64,000 nt of DNA from Tautonia marina (GCF_009177065.1 NZ_WEZF01000007.1:62001-126000), one strand, 5' to 3'; shown: positions 17,315-26,628, numbered from the stretch's first letter. Notes: generated from the letters alone by a model not told the origin. Translations and numbers: made by a program.

Positions 17315-17859
17315 TGTGGGCCGGTCCCCTTGGCCTGGGCATCGTCGGAGTCGGTCAGGGGCATGGCGAAATGGATCTGCCGGGCGACTTCCCGGAAACC
17401 GACCGACGGGTAGAGATGCTGGCCGATCGGGTTCTGGTCGAGCGTCTCGATCCGGGCGACGGTCATCCCTTCCTCGCGGAATCGCCTGATCGCATGTTCG
17501 AGCAAGGTGCGGCCAATCCCCTGTCCTCGCACCTCGCTTGAGACGGCGAGATTCGGAATCTGCCCGACCTTCGCTCCGCGATCGCAGCGCATCGAGACGT
17601 AGCCGACGACCGTTCCACCAGCATCCTCGGCCACGGCGATCTCGCCACCGGGGGCGTTGAGGTCGTCATCGACGTGCCTTCCCTTGCGGGTCCGCCAGTC
17701 CTCGGCCGCGATCGGGCCGAGCAGGCGGTCGATGTTGTGGTCGATCGATACGCCTTCGAAGGCCTCGATGGTCATGGCCCGGAGGATCGGGCGGTCGGAT
17801 TCACGGAAAGGGCGGATGGTCATGGTACGGGTCATGGAATGTTCGAGGGAGACAGACAC
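17311..17859 (-). CDS. GNAT-family N-acetyltransferase
   Basis: 182 residues if the first Met is used; Mets at 17835 and 17823 (MTIRPF) are equally likely starts. The fold order is typical: TIRPFRESD, VVGYVSMRC, then the acetyl-CoA loop IPNLAVSSEVRGQGIGRTLLEHAIR (R/Q-x-x-G-x-G/A pattern), and closing QHLYPSVGFREVAR. The substrate is unknown. It is followed directly by the ABC ATPase in the same operon. Confidence 0.87.
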   Translation of the reverse strand: MSVSLEHSMTRTMTIRPFRESDRPILRAMTIEAFEGVSIDHNIDRLLGPIAAEDWRTRKGRHVDDDLNAPGGEIAVAEDAGGTVVGYVSMRCDRGAKVGQIPNLAVSSEVRGQGIGRTLLEHAIRRFREEGMTVARIETLDQNPIGQHLYPSVGFREVARQIHFAMPLTDSDDAQAKGTGPQ

Positions 17860-17860
17860 C

Positions 17861-18100
17861 TTATGACGCTTCGTAAGCCTTCAGGAAGTCGTCTCGGGTG
17901 ATTCCGGACTGCTTGCAGATCATTCTCAAGGTTGAACCCTTGAGGTGAGAGTGGCCCGGCAAGGTCAATGGAGTCCGTGTTCCGTCAGGATTGTCTCGGA
18001 TCATGGAAACGTGTTCGCGATCTCGGACGATCCGGAATCCGAGTGATTCGAGGGCTGAGATGACTTTCGCCCTCGGGGCATCCACGGGAAAACGGGGCAT
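17861..18100 (-). CDS. hicA: HicA-family mRNA interferase toxin
   Basis: 79 residues, the usual length. The HicA fold is a double-stranded-RNA-binding-like domain. The catalytic His region is RDREHVSMIR, and the second half has TPLTLPGHSHLKGSTLRMICKQSGI, closely matching the family. A longer in-frame extension to 18433 is excluded because this ATG overlaps the HicB stop by one base, as expected for the pair. Sequestered by HicB, it would cleave mRNA when released. Confidence 0.88.
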   Translation of the reverse strand: MPRFPVDAPRAKVISALESLGFRIVRDREHVSMIRDNPDGTRTPLTLPGHSHLKGSTLRMICKQSGITRDDFLKAYEAS

Positions 18101-18333
18101 CAGAGCGAGATTCCCGTCTCGGCAACGAAGGCTTCCAGGATCGGTGATTCGTCCTCGAACGCTTCCGGTCCGAAGGTTTCGATGTGAAAACGGATTGCCG
18201 ATCGCACGTCGGCCAGGGCAGCCTCGTATGAGTCGCCCTGACCCACCACGACCCCGCGCATCCCCAGGGGGTACGCAACGTATCCATCGGCGTGTTTCTC
18301 GACGACGACCTTGTAGTGCTTCTCCACAGCCAT
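18100..18333 (-). CDS. hicB: HicB-family antitoxin (short form)
   Basis: About 77 residues from the Met at 18333 (MAVEKHYKVVV); a Met at 18348 would give 82. HicB motifs include YVAYPLGMRGVVVGQGDSYEAALADVRSAI. It ends soon after the RNase-H-like domain and has no C-terminal helix-turn-helix or ribbon-helix-helix, so autoregulation may be missing or use another factor. The order antitoxin then toxin is the common one. Confidence 0.85.
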   Translation of the reverse strand: MAVEKHYKVVVEKHADGYVAYPLGMRGVVVGQGDSYEAALADVRSAIRFHIETFGPEAFEDESPILEAFVAETGISL

Positions 18334-18354
18334 GCAGCCCTTCCCCACCCTTCC

Positions 18355-18729
18355 TTACATTTGGATACGATGCCTCAGTGCTTCGAACCGCTCTGCGTTG
18401 CCGGGCTCCTCGGACTGCCCCAACTGCCAGCATCGCAAAAACATGTCAGCGAACAATGGGTCCGCCAGCGTTCGATCCTCAACTCGGGGAAAGAAGGCCG
18501 AGAAGTGGCATTCGAGGAGATGTTCTAGCAGACAGCACGCGATGGCATTCCGCAAGTCTTCCTGGGTATGCCCACCCCATCGAGCGATGAACAACCAGAT
18601 GGGTTCGGGGTCCGTTTCGATGAAATCCTCGACCTCAAGGATCGCTTGCCACCGGGGGTCCTCGCCCCCTTCGACCGGCTCGCCGGGGAGGAGGGATTCG
18701 GCGTTTCGAATGGCGTCATGAACGGTCAT
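18355..18729 (-). CDS. hypothetical protein upstream of hicBA
   Basis: 124 residues, soluble and acidic, rich in Glu, Trp and Cys (WLFIARWGGHTQEDLRNAIACCLLEHLLECHFSAFF). No family recognised. It is on the same strand and only about 20 bases upstream of hicB, so it may be co-transcribed, though a shared role is not shown. Confidence 0.65.
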   Translation of the reverse strand: MTVHDAIRNAESLLPGEPVEGGEDPRWQAILEVEDFIETDPEPIWLFIARWGGHTQEDLRNAIACCLLEHLLECHFSAFFPRVEDRTLADPLFADMFLRCWQLGQSEEPGNAERFEALRHRIQM

Positions 18730-18765
18730 CGCTTCCCTCGGCGACCCTGGATCGCACGCGACGAT

Positions 18766-20406
18766 TTACCGACCGGGCGCCCCCGAGGCCACGGCCTCAG
18801 CCATCTGCTGCATCATCTCAAGCTCGGTGATGCCCGACCAGCAATGGCCCTCGCCGGCGCCGTAAACGATGGAGCCTTCGAAGGGAGGGTCGGCGGTTTC
18901 GAGGAACGCTTCGAGACGCTGGAGGGCCTGTTCGAGGAAGAAGTTGTCGGCATCGCCCATCCAGATATGAATCTTGCCGCGCAGCTTGGGTCCGAGCGTC
19001 TGCCAGTTGGCTTCGAGGACGCGGCGGATGTCGTACCGGGCCCAGTGGTCGAGGACAGACTTGTCGATCGCGCCGGTGACGGGGTCCCAGAGGGGGACGG
19101 GGCGGCCGTCGGGGCCTCGGGGGCTGTAGGTGGCGTTCCAGGAGCCCCACTGGCCACCGGACATGGCCCACGAACCGCCCAGACCGAGGGCGTTTTCGAG
19201 GCTGCATTCGTCTCGCATCGCGTAGACGGGGGTGCCATCCTCGCGGCGGAAGGCGGGGCGCTCGGCACCGTCGGCGGTGGTGTAGGCGTTGGCGTCGTCG
19301 TAGATGTTGATGAGCTGAAACGAGCGAAAGTCGAGGCTGTCGGGGCAGCTTGACCAGCAGCCGTTGAAGAAATCGGGGTAGAAGACCTGCAGCGCGATTG
19401 ACACCCAGCCGCCGGTCGATCCGCCATCAAGGACGCGGGCGTATCCCTGGCCGATGCCCCGATAGAGACGCTCAATATAGGGAATCAGTTCTTGTGTGAT
19501 CGCGTCTCCATACGGGCCGTGATTGGCCGAGTTCACCTGGTACGGGTCGCCGAGCGGCCCGGCTCCGTCGAGAAAAAGCATGACGAAGCGAGGGGTGTCG
19601 TCGGCCAGCCACATCCGGCGGAAGGGGGAACCCTCGGCCATCCGGCGGCGGGCGGCGGTGAAACGCGAGCCGAAGCCGCCGATGTGGACCCGAAGCGGAT
19701 AGCGCACGCTTGGGTCTTTCCCGTAATCCCGAGGCAGCACCACCGCGACACGTAGGAACATCGGCCGGCCGTGGAACTCGCTCAGGAGCTTCGACGGAAC
19801 CTTCAGGTAGCGGACCAGGTCGGTATCGTCGGGCAGGCGTTCCGGAGGGTCGATCCGGGTCAGTTCGAGGGGGATCGGGTCGGTGTCGGCCGGATCAAGA
19901 TTGACGGGAGTGGGTGCGCTGGAGAGGTTACCGGGGGCGTTCAAGAGGAGCAAGTCCGGGTTCCGCATCAAGACGGCCTGCGCGACATACTCACCGGGAG
20001 GCAGGTTCTCCAGGGCTTCGATGGGAAAGCTCCGGGCCGAAGCATCCACCATCGTCACCGTACCGGGGGCGACCAGTTCCGCATCGACGCCCAGCACGGC
20101 CGGAGAGCCAGGCACAGGGAGGCTGAGAGCATTGCGCGGCTCGGGTCGGGCTCGGCGGGCGAGGATCACGACCAGGCGGCCGTCGGTTGGGGCGTCGATC
20201 AGACCTTCGACCACGCTGACCGCGAACCGGGGGGCGAGGGGTGCCGGCGGGCCGGGCAAGGCGGCGGGCTCGGGCTGGCCCGTGGTCGCGGGGGTCGGCT
20301 CCACGGGCTCGGCGCTCCGGGTCGGGAGGGGGCCGAGGGCCTGGGCCTCGACCGTGGTCATCACGAGGCAGAGGGCAAGCGGCGCGAGCCAGCGGTTGAG
20401 CGTCAT
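18766..20406 (-). CDS. exported alpha/beta-hydrolase esterase (enterochelin esterase-like)
   Basis: 546 residues with an N-terminal signal (LAPLALCLVMTTVEAQA), a Pro-rich linker, a beta-sandwich-like domain (about 60-190) and an esterase domain. The nucleophile is in LDGGSTGGW (S330). WMGDADNFF offers the Asp and GAGEGHCWSG the His. This matches the esterase D/Fes-like group that acts on esters outside the cytoplasm. The substrate is unknown. Confidence 0.8.
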   Translation of the reverse strand: MTLNRWLAPLALCLVMTTVEAQALGPLPTRSAEPVEPTPATTGQPEPAALPGPPAPLAPRFAVSVVEGLIDAPTDGRLVVILARRARPEPRNALSLPVPGSPAVLGVDAELVAPGTVTMVDASARSFPIEALENLPPGEYVAQAVLMRNPDLLLLNAPGNLSSAPTPVNLDPADTDPIPLELTRIDPPERLPDDTDLVRYLKVPSKLLSEFHGRPMFLRVAVVLPRDYGKDPSVRYPLRVHIGGFGSRFTAARRRMAEGSPFRRMWLADDTPRFVMLFLDGAGPLGDPYQVNSANHGPYGDAITQELIPYIERLYRGIGQGYARVLDGGSTGGWVSIALQVFYPDFFNGCWSSCPDSLDFRSFQLINIYDDANAYTTADGAERPAFRREDGTPVYAMRDECSLENALGLGGSWAMSGGQWGSWNATYSPRGPDGRPVPLWDPVTGAIDKSVLDHWARYDIRRVLEANWQTLGPKLRGKIHIWMGDADNFFLEQALQRLEAFLETADPPFEGSIVYGAGEGHCWSGITELEMMQQMAEAVASGAPGR

Positions 20407-20610
20407 CGGGGCGTTGTCCTTCGAGGTCGGCTCGGGCAGGATTGACGACGTATCCTAACGTCGTCGGCCCCCTCGACGAAAGGGACCGATCGCCGGAGAC
20501 GTGGCACGCTTCGGCGGCCAATTCCCATCATGCCGGTGGGCGTCCGGCGTGGACGGTCGATCGGGCTCGGAACGGATCCCTGACGAATTCCCGAGTAGTC
20601 GAGGGTGATA

Positions 20611-21831
20611 ATGAGACGCTTGCCCTTGTCGGACGAGTTCAGGCATCGCTATCGCGCCCCGAGCGTCTCGCCGTTCTGGGTCCGGGCCGGTGCCATCGCC
20701 TTCCGCCGGATGCTCCGACGCGAGCAACGGATCGAACAGTACGACATTGAGGGCCTCGACCGGCTGGCAGGGCTGCTCGATCGCGGCGACGGCGTCCTGA
20801 TCGCCCCGAATCATTGCGACGACGCCGACGCCGGTGTCGTCTTCGAGCTGGGCATGCGGCTGCGTCGGCCGTTCTACTACATGGCCGCGTACCAGATTTT
20901 CAAAGGGAAGGCCGGCTATGTCTTGCCCCGAGTCGGGTGCTTTCCGGTCGACCGCGAGGGGACCGACCTCCGCGCGTTCAAGACCGCCGTTGAGCTGCTC
21001 GGCGATCGGCCGAACCCCCTGGTCGTCTTTCCTGAAGGCGAGATTTACCACATGGCCGACCGGCTCACGCCGATCCGCGAAGGCGTGGCGACCATCGCGT
21101 GCTCGGCGTTGAAAAAGCGTCGGACGGCGGGCAAAACGGTCTGGATCGTCCCGGTCGGTTTGAAGTACCGATTCCTCGACGACCACGACCCCCGCCCGGC
21201 CCTCGACGCCCAGATGACTGCGCTGGAAGCCCATCTCCGCCGACAGACCAGGCCGGGGCGATCACTCGTGGATCGGATTTACGCCTTCGCCGAGGGGGCG
21301 GTCTGCTTGAAGGAGACGGAGTATCTCGGCTCGGCCCGATCGGGCCCGCTGGCCGATCGCCTGGCGGAGCTTCGGGAGCACATCCTCGGCGCGATAGAGG
21401 AACGCCGATTCGTCATTCGGAAATCCGGCGACGTGCCGGTGCGGGTCAAGGAACTACGGCGTGCCTGCCTGGAGGTCCTGGCCGAGTCCGGGGCCGATCC
21501 CGCCCGGATTGCCGAGGCCCGCCACGATCTGAACGACCTGTTCGTCGTCATGCAGATGTTCAGCTATCCCGGCGATTATGTCCGCGACTGCCCGACCCTG
21601 GAACGGGCGTCCGAGGTTCTCTTGAAGCTGGAGCAGGACACGCTGGGCATCCAGTTTCCTCGGCCGAGAGGTCCTCGACGCGCCGTGGTCCGGGTCGGCG
21701 AGCCGATCGACGTGGGAGCCTTCGCCGCGTCCTCGGAGCGGCCTCGACGCACGGCCTCAGTCCTGACCGCCACCCTGGAACAACGCCTCCAGAGGCTTCT
21801 TGACGCCATTGGGCCGGGCCGACCCCTCTGA
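20611..21831 (+). CDS. PlsC-like acyltransferase
   Basis: About 406 residues. The acyltransferase motifs are LIAPNHCDDADAG (the NHx4D block), YILPRVGCFPVDREGTDLR and VVFPEGEIYH (the FPEG block), as in 1-acyl-glycerol-3-phosphate acyltransferases. The C-terminal 200 residues are an extra helical region. The start is ATG 20611 with GAGGG upstream; an overlapping GTG at 20605 is less likely. It probably acylates a lysophospholipid, with lipid or other acceptors open. Confidence 0.85.
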   Translation: MRRLPLSDEFRHRYRAPSVSPFWVRAGAIAFRRMLRREQRIEQYDIEGLDRLAGLLDRGDGVLIAPNHCDDADAGVVFELGMRLRRPFYYMAAYQIFKGKAGYVLPRVGCFPVDREGTDLRAFKTAVELLGDRPNPLVVFPEGEIYHMADRLTPIREGVATIACSALKKRRTAGKTVWIVPVGLKYRFLDDHDPRPALDAQMTALEAHLRRQTRPGRSLVDRIYAFAEGAVCLKETEYLGSARSGPLADRLAELREHILGAIEERRFVIRKSGDVPVRVKELRRACLEVLAESGADPARIAEARHDLNDLFVVMQMFSYPGDYVRDCPTLERASEVLLKLEQDTLGIQFPRPRGPRRAVVRVGEPIDVGAFAASSERPRRTASVLTATLEQRLQRLLDAIGPGRPL

Positions 21832-21861
21832 GTCCGGCCGACGACTTTCTGTCACGGCCGC

Positions 21862-22701
21862 TCACTCCGATTCGGAGACGGCGAAGGCATCGTCAAGCGG
21901 AGCGTATCCGAGCATCTCCTCGGCTCGGGAGATCGGCCAGCGACTCCGTCGGTTGCGCGAGGTGCCATTGACGACGAGGAAGCGGTCGTCCAGCTCGGAC
22001 CAGAGGGCGCACTCGACGAGCTGGGCGAGGTCGCGATCTGAGAGCCAGAGCGACCTTGCCCAGTCGTCGGGCAAAGTGGCCGGATCGTTCGGGTCGGGCT
22101 GCACCCAGCCGACTCGAAGCGCGACGAAGGCCAGTTCGAAGGCCTGTGCCATGCTTCGCCCGAACCGCTCCCCCACCAGCTTCGAGGCGCCGAAGGAGCC
22201 ATCGGGCCGGGGAGGCAGATCCTCGGAGATCGGGCCGGTGCCGTCATCCCGATAGCCCCACATCGTATGGCTGGAGCTGGCGAAGACGAAGCGATCGACC
22301 GCGGCGAGCACGGCGGCGTTCAGGACGTTCGGCAAGGCGTCGAGGTTCGGGCCGACCAGCGCCTCCCACGAGGCGTTCGGGTGCGAGTGGGCCGCAAGGT
22401 GGACCACGGCATCGACGCCGTGAAACAGCTCGGCCCACTCGTCGTCCAGCTCAGTCAGATCGGCCGTGATGACCTCGTCGTTGTCTGGACCGGGGTTACG
22501 GTCAAGGAGGATCAGATCGTAGCGATCGCCCCACTGCTTGCGGAGCTTGCGTCCAAGGTATCCGCACGCTCCGGTGATGAGGACCGTCGGCCGATCTTCG
22601 GAATCGATCGGCCCGAGGTCGTCCTCGATCATCGGCAAGCTTGGAAAGCCGTTAGGTGGGAACGGATCATCGTCATCACGACCGCGAGATTCGGTGCTCA
22701 T
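21862..22701 (-). CDS. NAD-dependent epimerase/dehydratase-like protein with altered active site
   Basis: 279 residues. Rossmann motif LITGACGYLGRKL, then VDAVVHLAAHSHPN and FASSSHTMWG. At the catalytic YxxxK position the sequence is GSFGASKLVGE, with Phe where the family has Tyr, while the Lys is kept. The family covers uronate dehydrogenase and sugar epimerases. The N-terminal 40 residues are a disordered, acidic extension. It overlaps the preceding gene by 26 bases, and an internal Met at 22632 is an alternative start. Confidence 0.8.
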   Translation of the reverse strand: MSTESRGRDDDDPFPPNGFPSLPMIEDDLGPIDSEDRPTVLITGACGYLGRKLRKQWGDRYDLILLDRNPGPDNDEVITADLTELDDEWAELFHGVDAVVHLAAHSHPNASWEALVGPNLDALPNVLNAAVLAAVDRFVFASSSHTMWGYRDDGTGPISEDLPPRPDGSFGASKLVGERFGRSMAQAFELAFVALRVGWVQPDPNDPATLPDDWARSLWLSDRDLAQLVECALWSELDDRFLVVNGTSRNRRSRWPISRAEEMLGYAPLDDAFAVSESE

Positions 22702-23167
22702 ACCATTGGTTCACCTGATTGATGATCTCGTCGAGTGCGTCACGATCGAGACGACGAAACCAGTTGGCATCCCGATCCACAAGCCCTGGCCTTCCCGACG
22801 GATCGATGGTGGGTTCCTTGAGCCATCGATAAAACCCGTGGTCGTTTTCGATGTCGAACACGACCAGGCAGAAGGGGAACGGGATGTCGATCGGGTAGGA
22901 GATGTCGTTGAGGTTCAGGGACAGGGGAAACGGTCGAGATTCGTCAATCCTTCCTGGTTTCAAGCCACGAAGTGCCTTCAATTCGATCCCGAGCACTCGA
23001 CCGGTTCGGCGACCGCCCGAGGTAATGTGGACCAGGTAATCGACAGAGCGGTCGGCATCGAGCGCCTGCCGCTGGATCTCAAGGTCATCCCGTCGGGTGA
23101 GATGGACCATCAAGAGACTCTCGGCCCGTTCCTCGAAATACCAGGGTTTCGCGGTGGTCTTCCCCAT
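22676..23167 (-). CDS. small PD-(D/E)XK-like protein
   Basis: 163 residues from ATG 23167, which overlaps the previous stop by one base. A motif DYLVHI...GIELKA (D-x about 13-E-x-K) resembles the core of the PD-(D/E)XK nuclease fold. The rest, with SLNLNDISYPIDIPFPFCLVVFD, is unrecognised. It is not clear that it cuts DNA; members of this fold also act as structural or regulatory proteins. It is co-transcribed with the DUF4365-like gene and the epimerase. Confidence 0.7.
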   Translation of the reverse strand: MGKTTAKPWYFEERAESLLMVHLTRRDDLEIQRQALDADRSVDYLVHITSGGRRTGRVLGIELKALRGLKPGRIDESRPFPLSLNLNDISYPIDIPFPFCLVVFDIENDHGFYRWLKEPTIDPSGRPGLVDRDANWFRRLDRDALDEIINQVNQWYEHRISRS

Positions 23168-23661
23168 CACTCGCTCCGATCGGGATCGGTGAAGCAAGAA
23201 CGCAAGCGTCTCCGCCTTTCCCAGTATCGTTTGACTTCGTGCCAGAGACGAGAGCGGTTTTCCGGGTTGATCGGGTATGCGGTCGGGAATCCGTTGAGAT
23301 GCGAGTACTCCTCCTCGTTCACCGAGAGGATGAACCCGCATTCGCGGATTACGTCGATTCCGAAAAGGTAGGTCGGGGCCGGGTAGCGGGCGATCGCAAG
23401 GAGTTCCTCTCGTGACAATCGACCCATCTTCAACCGACCATCTCGTGAACGATAGCCCTGGCGAGTGGCCTTGACCTGGGCGAAGAAGAATGGAGTCGTC
23501 GACCCCGTGCCGGTCAGCCCGACCAGGAAATCGACGCCCGGGTGTTTGTCACCAAGAAAGACGGGGTGGAAACGAGGCTCAGGGAGACCATCAAATTCCG
23601 TGATGAGGAGCCGAAAAATGCTCTCTCCTCGTTCCCCGATCCGATCTCCCGAGCCGCTCAC
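23167..23661 (-). CDS. DUF4365-like protein
   Basis: About 164 residues. IGERGESIFRLLITEF followed by HPGVDFLVGLTG and PFFFAQVKAT matches DUF4365, a family predicted to have a PD-(D/E)XK-like fold (here D...QVK). The preferred start is GTG 23661, which overlaps nothing; the open frame continues to 23829 over the GH88 gene. It lies between the GH88-like gene and its smaller relative in a minus-strand run, so function is not evident from neighbours. Confidence 0.7.
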   Translation of the reverse strand: MSGSGDRIGERGESIFRLLITEFDGLPEPRFHPVFLGDKHPGVDFLVGLTGTGSTTPFFFAQVKATRQGYRSRDGRLKMGRLSREELLAIARYPAPTYLFGIDVIRECGFILSVNEEEYSHLNGFPTAYPINPENRSRLWHEVKRYWERRRRLRSCFTDPDRSE

Positions 23662-23696
23662 CTTGGGATTCCTGAGGGGATGTTGCTCAACGCGGA

Positions 23697-24827
23697 TCAG
23701 TCTCCGTCGATCATCGACAGGACCTTGCAGATGGCTTCGAGGAAGAAGAACTCGCCCCACATGACGGACTCGTCGACGCCGAGCCCTTTGGGCTTGTGGT
23801 AGACGCCGTGCTTGAGAACGCCTTCCCACTCGGGTTCGTTCCAGGAGACGTAAGCGTCGGAGCAGAGGGAGTCGAGGATTGTCAGGGCGGCGTCCTGGTA
23901 GCGGGCGGCGCGGGCGGGGTCGCGGGTCAGGTCGGCAAGCTGCCAGAGACCCGAGGCGGCGATGGCCGAGGCGGAGCTGTCGGCCATGCGATCCCCTTCG
24001 GGGGCGTCAAAGTCCCAGGGGGCGACCAGCCCGTCGGGGCAGCGGTCGATGAAGTGGTCGGCGTTGCGCTCGGCAACGGCGAGGTCGGCCGGGTCGTTCG
24101 TGTAGGTGTAGACGGTGCCGAAGCCGTACAGCGACCAGGCAAGCCCTCGGGTCCAGTCCGACTCGGCGGAGAGCCCCTGGTGGGTACTCTGCCGGAGAAA
24201 CTCGCCGGTGTTAGTGTCGAAGATCCCCTCGTGGGCCGTGCTGCCGTTGGGCCGAACGATGGTGCGCTCGGTGGTCCGGCAATGGGCCTTGGCGATCCGG
24301 AGCAGGTTCTCGTCGCCGGTTTCCCGGGCGGCGTAGAGGATGACCGGGACGTTCATCATGATGTCGATGAACAGGCTTTCCGGCCCGATGAACGAGCAGA
24401 GGTACTCTCCTCGCTCTCGGAAGCGCAGGGCAAGCGTCTGGCCGGCGGTGACAACGACCTGTTTCTTCGATTCGTCTCCCGTGACCTCGTACCAGGGAAG
24501 GTACGAATTCAGGAAGATGAACCCGAGGTCGTGGACGTCTCGGTCGTGCTGCTTGTGTTCGAGCAGGCGGCAGTAGTGTTCGGCCTTGTCGCGCCACCAC
24601 TCGTGGCGGATGCGGCGGTAGCAGTGCCAGAGGATGCCGGTGAGGAAGCCGGCGCACCAGTCGGTCCAGAGTTCCCCGCCGTGCCGCCACCGACCGCCCT
24701 CGGTGTAGATCGGGAAGAAGTCGGGGTGGTGGTCGATCAGGGTGCCGAACTTCGAGGCGTAGTGATCGAAGGTCCGCTGCAGGCGCGGCTTCAGGTCGGC
24801 CAGGTCGACAAGTTGGGGCTCGGCCAT
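23697..24827 (-). CDS. unsaturated glucuronyl hydrolase-like protein (GH88-like)
   Basis: About 376 residues, an alpha/alpha-barrel. The motifs DWTRGLAWSLYGFG, MADSSASAIAASGLWQLA and GVDESVMWGEFFFLEAI match the GH88 family, which cleaves unsaturated uronic acid sugars after polysaccharide lyases. Its place before the uronate dehydrogenase/epimerase-like gene is suggestive of uronic acid use. The start is ATG 24827 with GGAGAG upstream. The fold is confident and the substrate is not. Confidence 0.78.
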   Translation of the reverse strand: MAEPQLVDLADLKPRLQRTFDHYASKFGTLIDHHPDFFPIYTEGGRWRHGGELWTDWCAGFLTGILWHCYRRIRHEWWRDKAEHYCRLLEHKQHDRDVHDLGFIFLNSYLPWYEVTGDESKKQVVVTAGQTLALRFRERGEYLCSFIGPESLFIDIMMNVPVILYAARETGDENLLRIAKAHCRTTERTIVRPNGSTAHEGIFDTNTGEFLRQSTHQGLSAESDWTRGLAWSLYGFGTVYTYTNDPADLAVAERNADHFIDRCPDGLVAPWDFDAPEGDRMADSSASAIAASGLWQLADLTRDPARAARYQDAALTILDSLCSDAYVSWNEPEWEGVLKHGVYHKPKGLGVDESVMWGEFFFLEAICKVLSMIDGD

Positions 24828-25503
24828 GCTTCGGGCTCTCCGGTCCACCAGGAAAGGAGGACGGTCCGCGATCGGACGTCAGCGTGAGGAAATCAATTCG
24901 GGGCAGCGGCATCGGCTTCGATCGGCAAGGGTCCGAACCGAGTCCGGGATCGATCGACCGTCGGATGGACCCTCGGTCGCATCGTCTGGGAAGGGAAGTC
25001 GGCGCGCGTAACGCCCCTCGGTCCCGGTCCCCCTTGTGGGGGAATCGAGCCTATCGCCGGAGATCGTCGCACCCTGCGATCGATCGACCGGGAGCCGATC
25101 TCGTCCCGGTTGAGCCGGGTCAAGCGCGTGCCGGAGAGAATCATCGCCGCCAGGAGCCTCCCAAGAGCCTGACCGGGATGAGGCGTCGTCCTTCCCCTCG
25201 GGCAGGGCCGCGAAGCGCAGCGATGCGACGCGAGGGAATTCTCCTCAACCGACCGTTCGGGGCGAATCGACCAGACAACGGAGAGCACGCCACCAATGCG
25301 GCCACTCCCAATCGGGTCGAAATCATCGTTCGGATCGATCAACGGTGCCAACGCTCAGCCAATCGAGTCGCCACCTTAACGACCGCTGGTTCGATCGGCA
25401 AGCGCTCGTCCCTCATCAACGGAGAACCGACCGGCCCGAAGCGGCGTCGCCCGGGTCCGGTCGGTCAATGCTCCGTCGCGGTATTCTCGATCAATTGCAG
25501 GGA
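24828..25503. other. gene-free interval
   Basis: About 675 bases between the start of the GH88-like gene and the end of the next minus-strand gene. Several open frames exist on both strands but none looks like a protein family or has a clear start. No repeat or hairpin stands out. The promoter of the GH88-like operon should be near 24830-24900 but is not resolved. Confidence 0.5.
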
Positions 25504-26628
25504 TTAGCGCTGCGGTTCATCGGGGGCCGGGGCCGCTCCGTGAGCCTCGCGGCGGCCGACTTCTTCCCAGGGGAACTTATCAAAGGCACCGACGGGAGGC
25601 TCCTGCCCCACGTTCGCCTGGAACTGGTCGGGAATCTGGCCGCCGAGTTCCTGAGCGACGCGCTGGCGGAGGTCCGCCATCTTCGGATACAGGGTGTTGA
25701 GGTACAGGGCTCGTTCTTCGGGGGTGTTTGCCGAGCCGAAGCTGAGGTTGAAGTTGGTCATGCCCAGCAGCGCATTAGCCAGGGGAACCTCATCACGCTT
25801 GTAAGCGGCTTCAAGGGCCTGGCGAACGTCGGCGCGACGGGCAAGCTGAAGCATGCCGGCGAGGGTCTTGAGGTATCGCTCGGCCTCGGCGAAGTCTCGA
25901 CCTTGAAGGCGTTCGGAAGCCTGGGTCCGGATCTGGTTGACCACGTCGATCGCCCGAACGATCAGCTCGTCGGGAATTTCTTCCTCGTCGGGGATGTTGC
26001 GGGCCTCGTCGACGATCTGTTGATACTCGTTGCGAAGGTTGTCGAACGGTCCGCCGGTGAGCGGCGGCGGCCAGTTATCCTCGGCGGACAGGCGGTGAGC
26101 CGAAATGACTAGCCCCTTGCTGGCAAATCGCAGCGGAACCAGGCGAATCTGATCGCCGGTGATGGTCAGGTCGGAACCGGCATTGACCAGCACCGAGTGC
26201 GGCACGCCAGGGCTCAAAAGCTGGTGGAAGAGGGCGTTCAGTGTGTCGCCGCTGACAATGTCTTGCTGAGTCGGTTGATTCAGCTGCCGCTGCTGGATCG
26301 CATTGGCCGATTGCCGAACATTCGCCGAACGCGCGGCAACCTTCTGGGCATATTGCTGCCGACGGATTTGCTCAGACTGCCAGACATACTCGTTGAACCG
26401 CATCCGCGTGTCGGTCTCGATCGACCGCGCCACCGCCGTCTGCTCGTTGTACTGGCCCATGCCAGCCGCGAGAATGCCCATGCCGCGGGTCACATCACCA
26501 CCGACTGTCGCACTCCCCCAGCCGCCCCAGCCGCCCCAGCCATAGGCCCACTGGGCCTTGGCTTCGGAAGCCAGGCCGGATGCCGCGAAAACCGCGGCTG
26601 CGACTGCGATCGTCAAACGCCGAGTCAT
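25504..26628 (-). CDS. exported hypothetical protein
   Basis: 374 residues. GGAGAGG lies upstream of the ATG at 26628 (an upstream extension to 26706 is unlikely). A signal peptide (VAAAVFAASGLASEAKAQ) is followed by a Gly/Trp-rich patch (YGWGGWGGWG) and long helical segments rich in Gln, Arg and Glu. No known domain. It resembles in design the protein at 14860, and may be a periplasmic or outer-surface protein. Confidence 0.75.
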   Translation of the reverse strand: MTRRLTIAVAAAVFAASGLASEAKAQWAYGWGGWGGWGSATVGGDVTRGMGILAAGMGQYNEQTAVARSIETDTRMRFNEYVWQSEQIRRQQYAQKVAARSANVRQSANAIQQRQLNQPTQQDIVSGDTLNALFHQLLSPGVPHSVLVNAGSDLTITGDQIRLVPLRFASKGLVISAHRLSAEDNWPPPLTGGPFDNLRNEYQQIVDEARNIPDEEEIPDELIVRAIDVVNQIRTQASERLQGRDFAEAERYLKTLAGMLQLARRADVRQALEAAYKRDEVPLANALLGMTNFNLSFGSANTPEERALYLNTLYPKMADLRQRVAQELGGQIPDQFQANVGQEPPVGAFDKFPWEEVGRREAHGAAPAPDEPQR

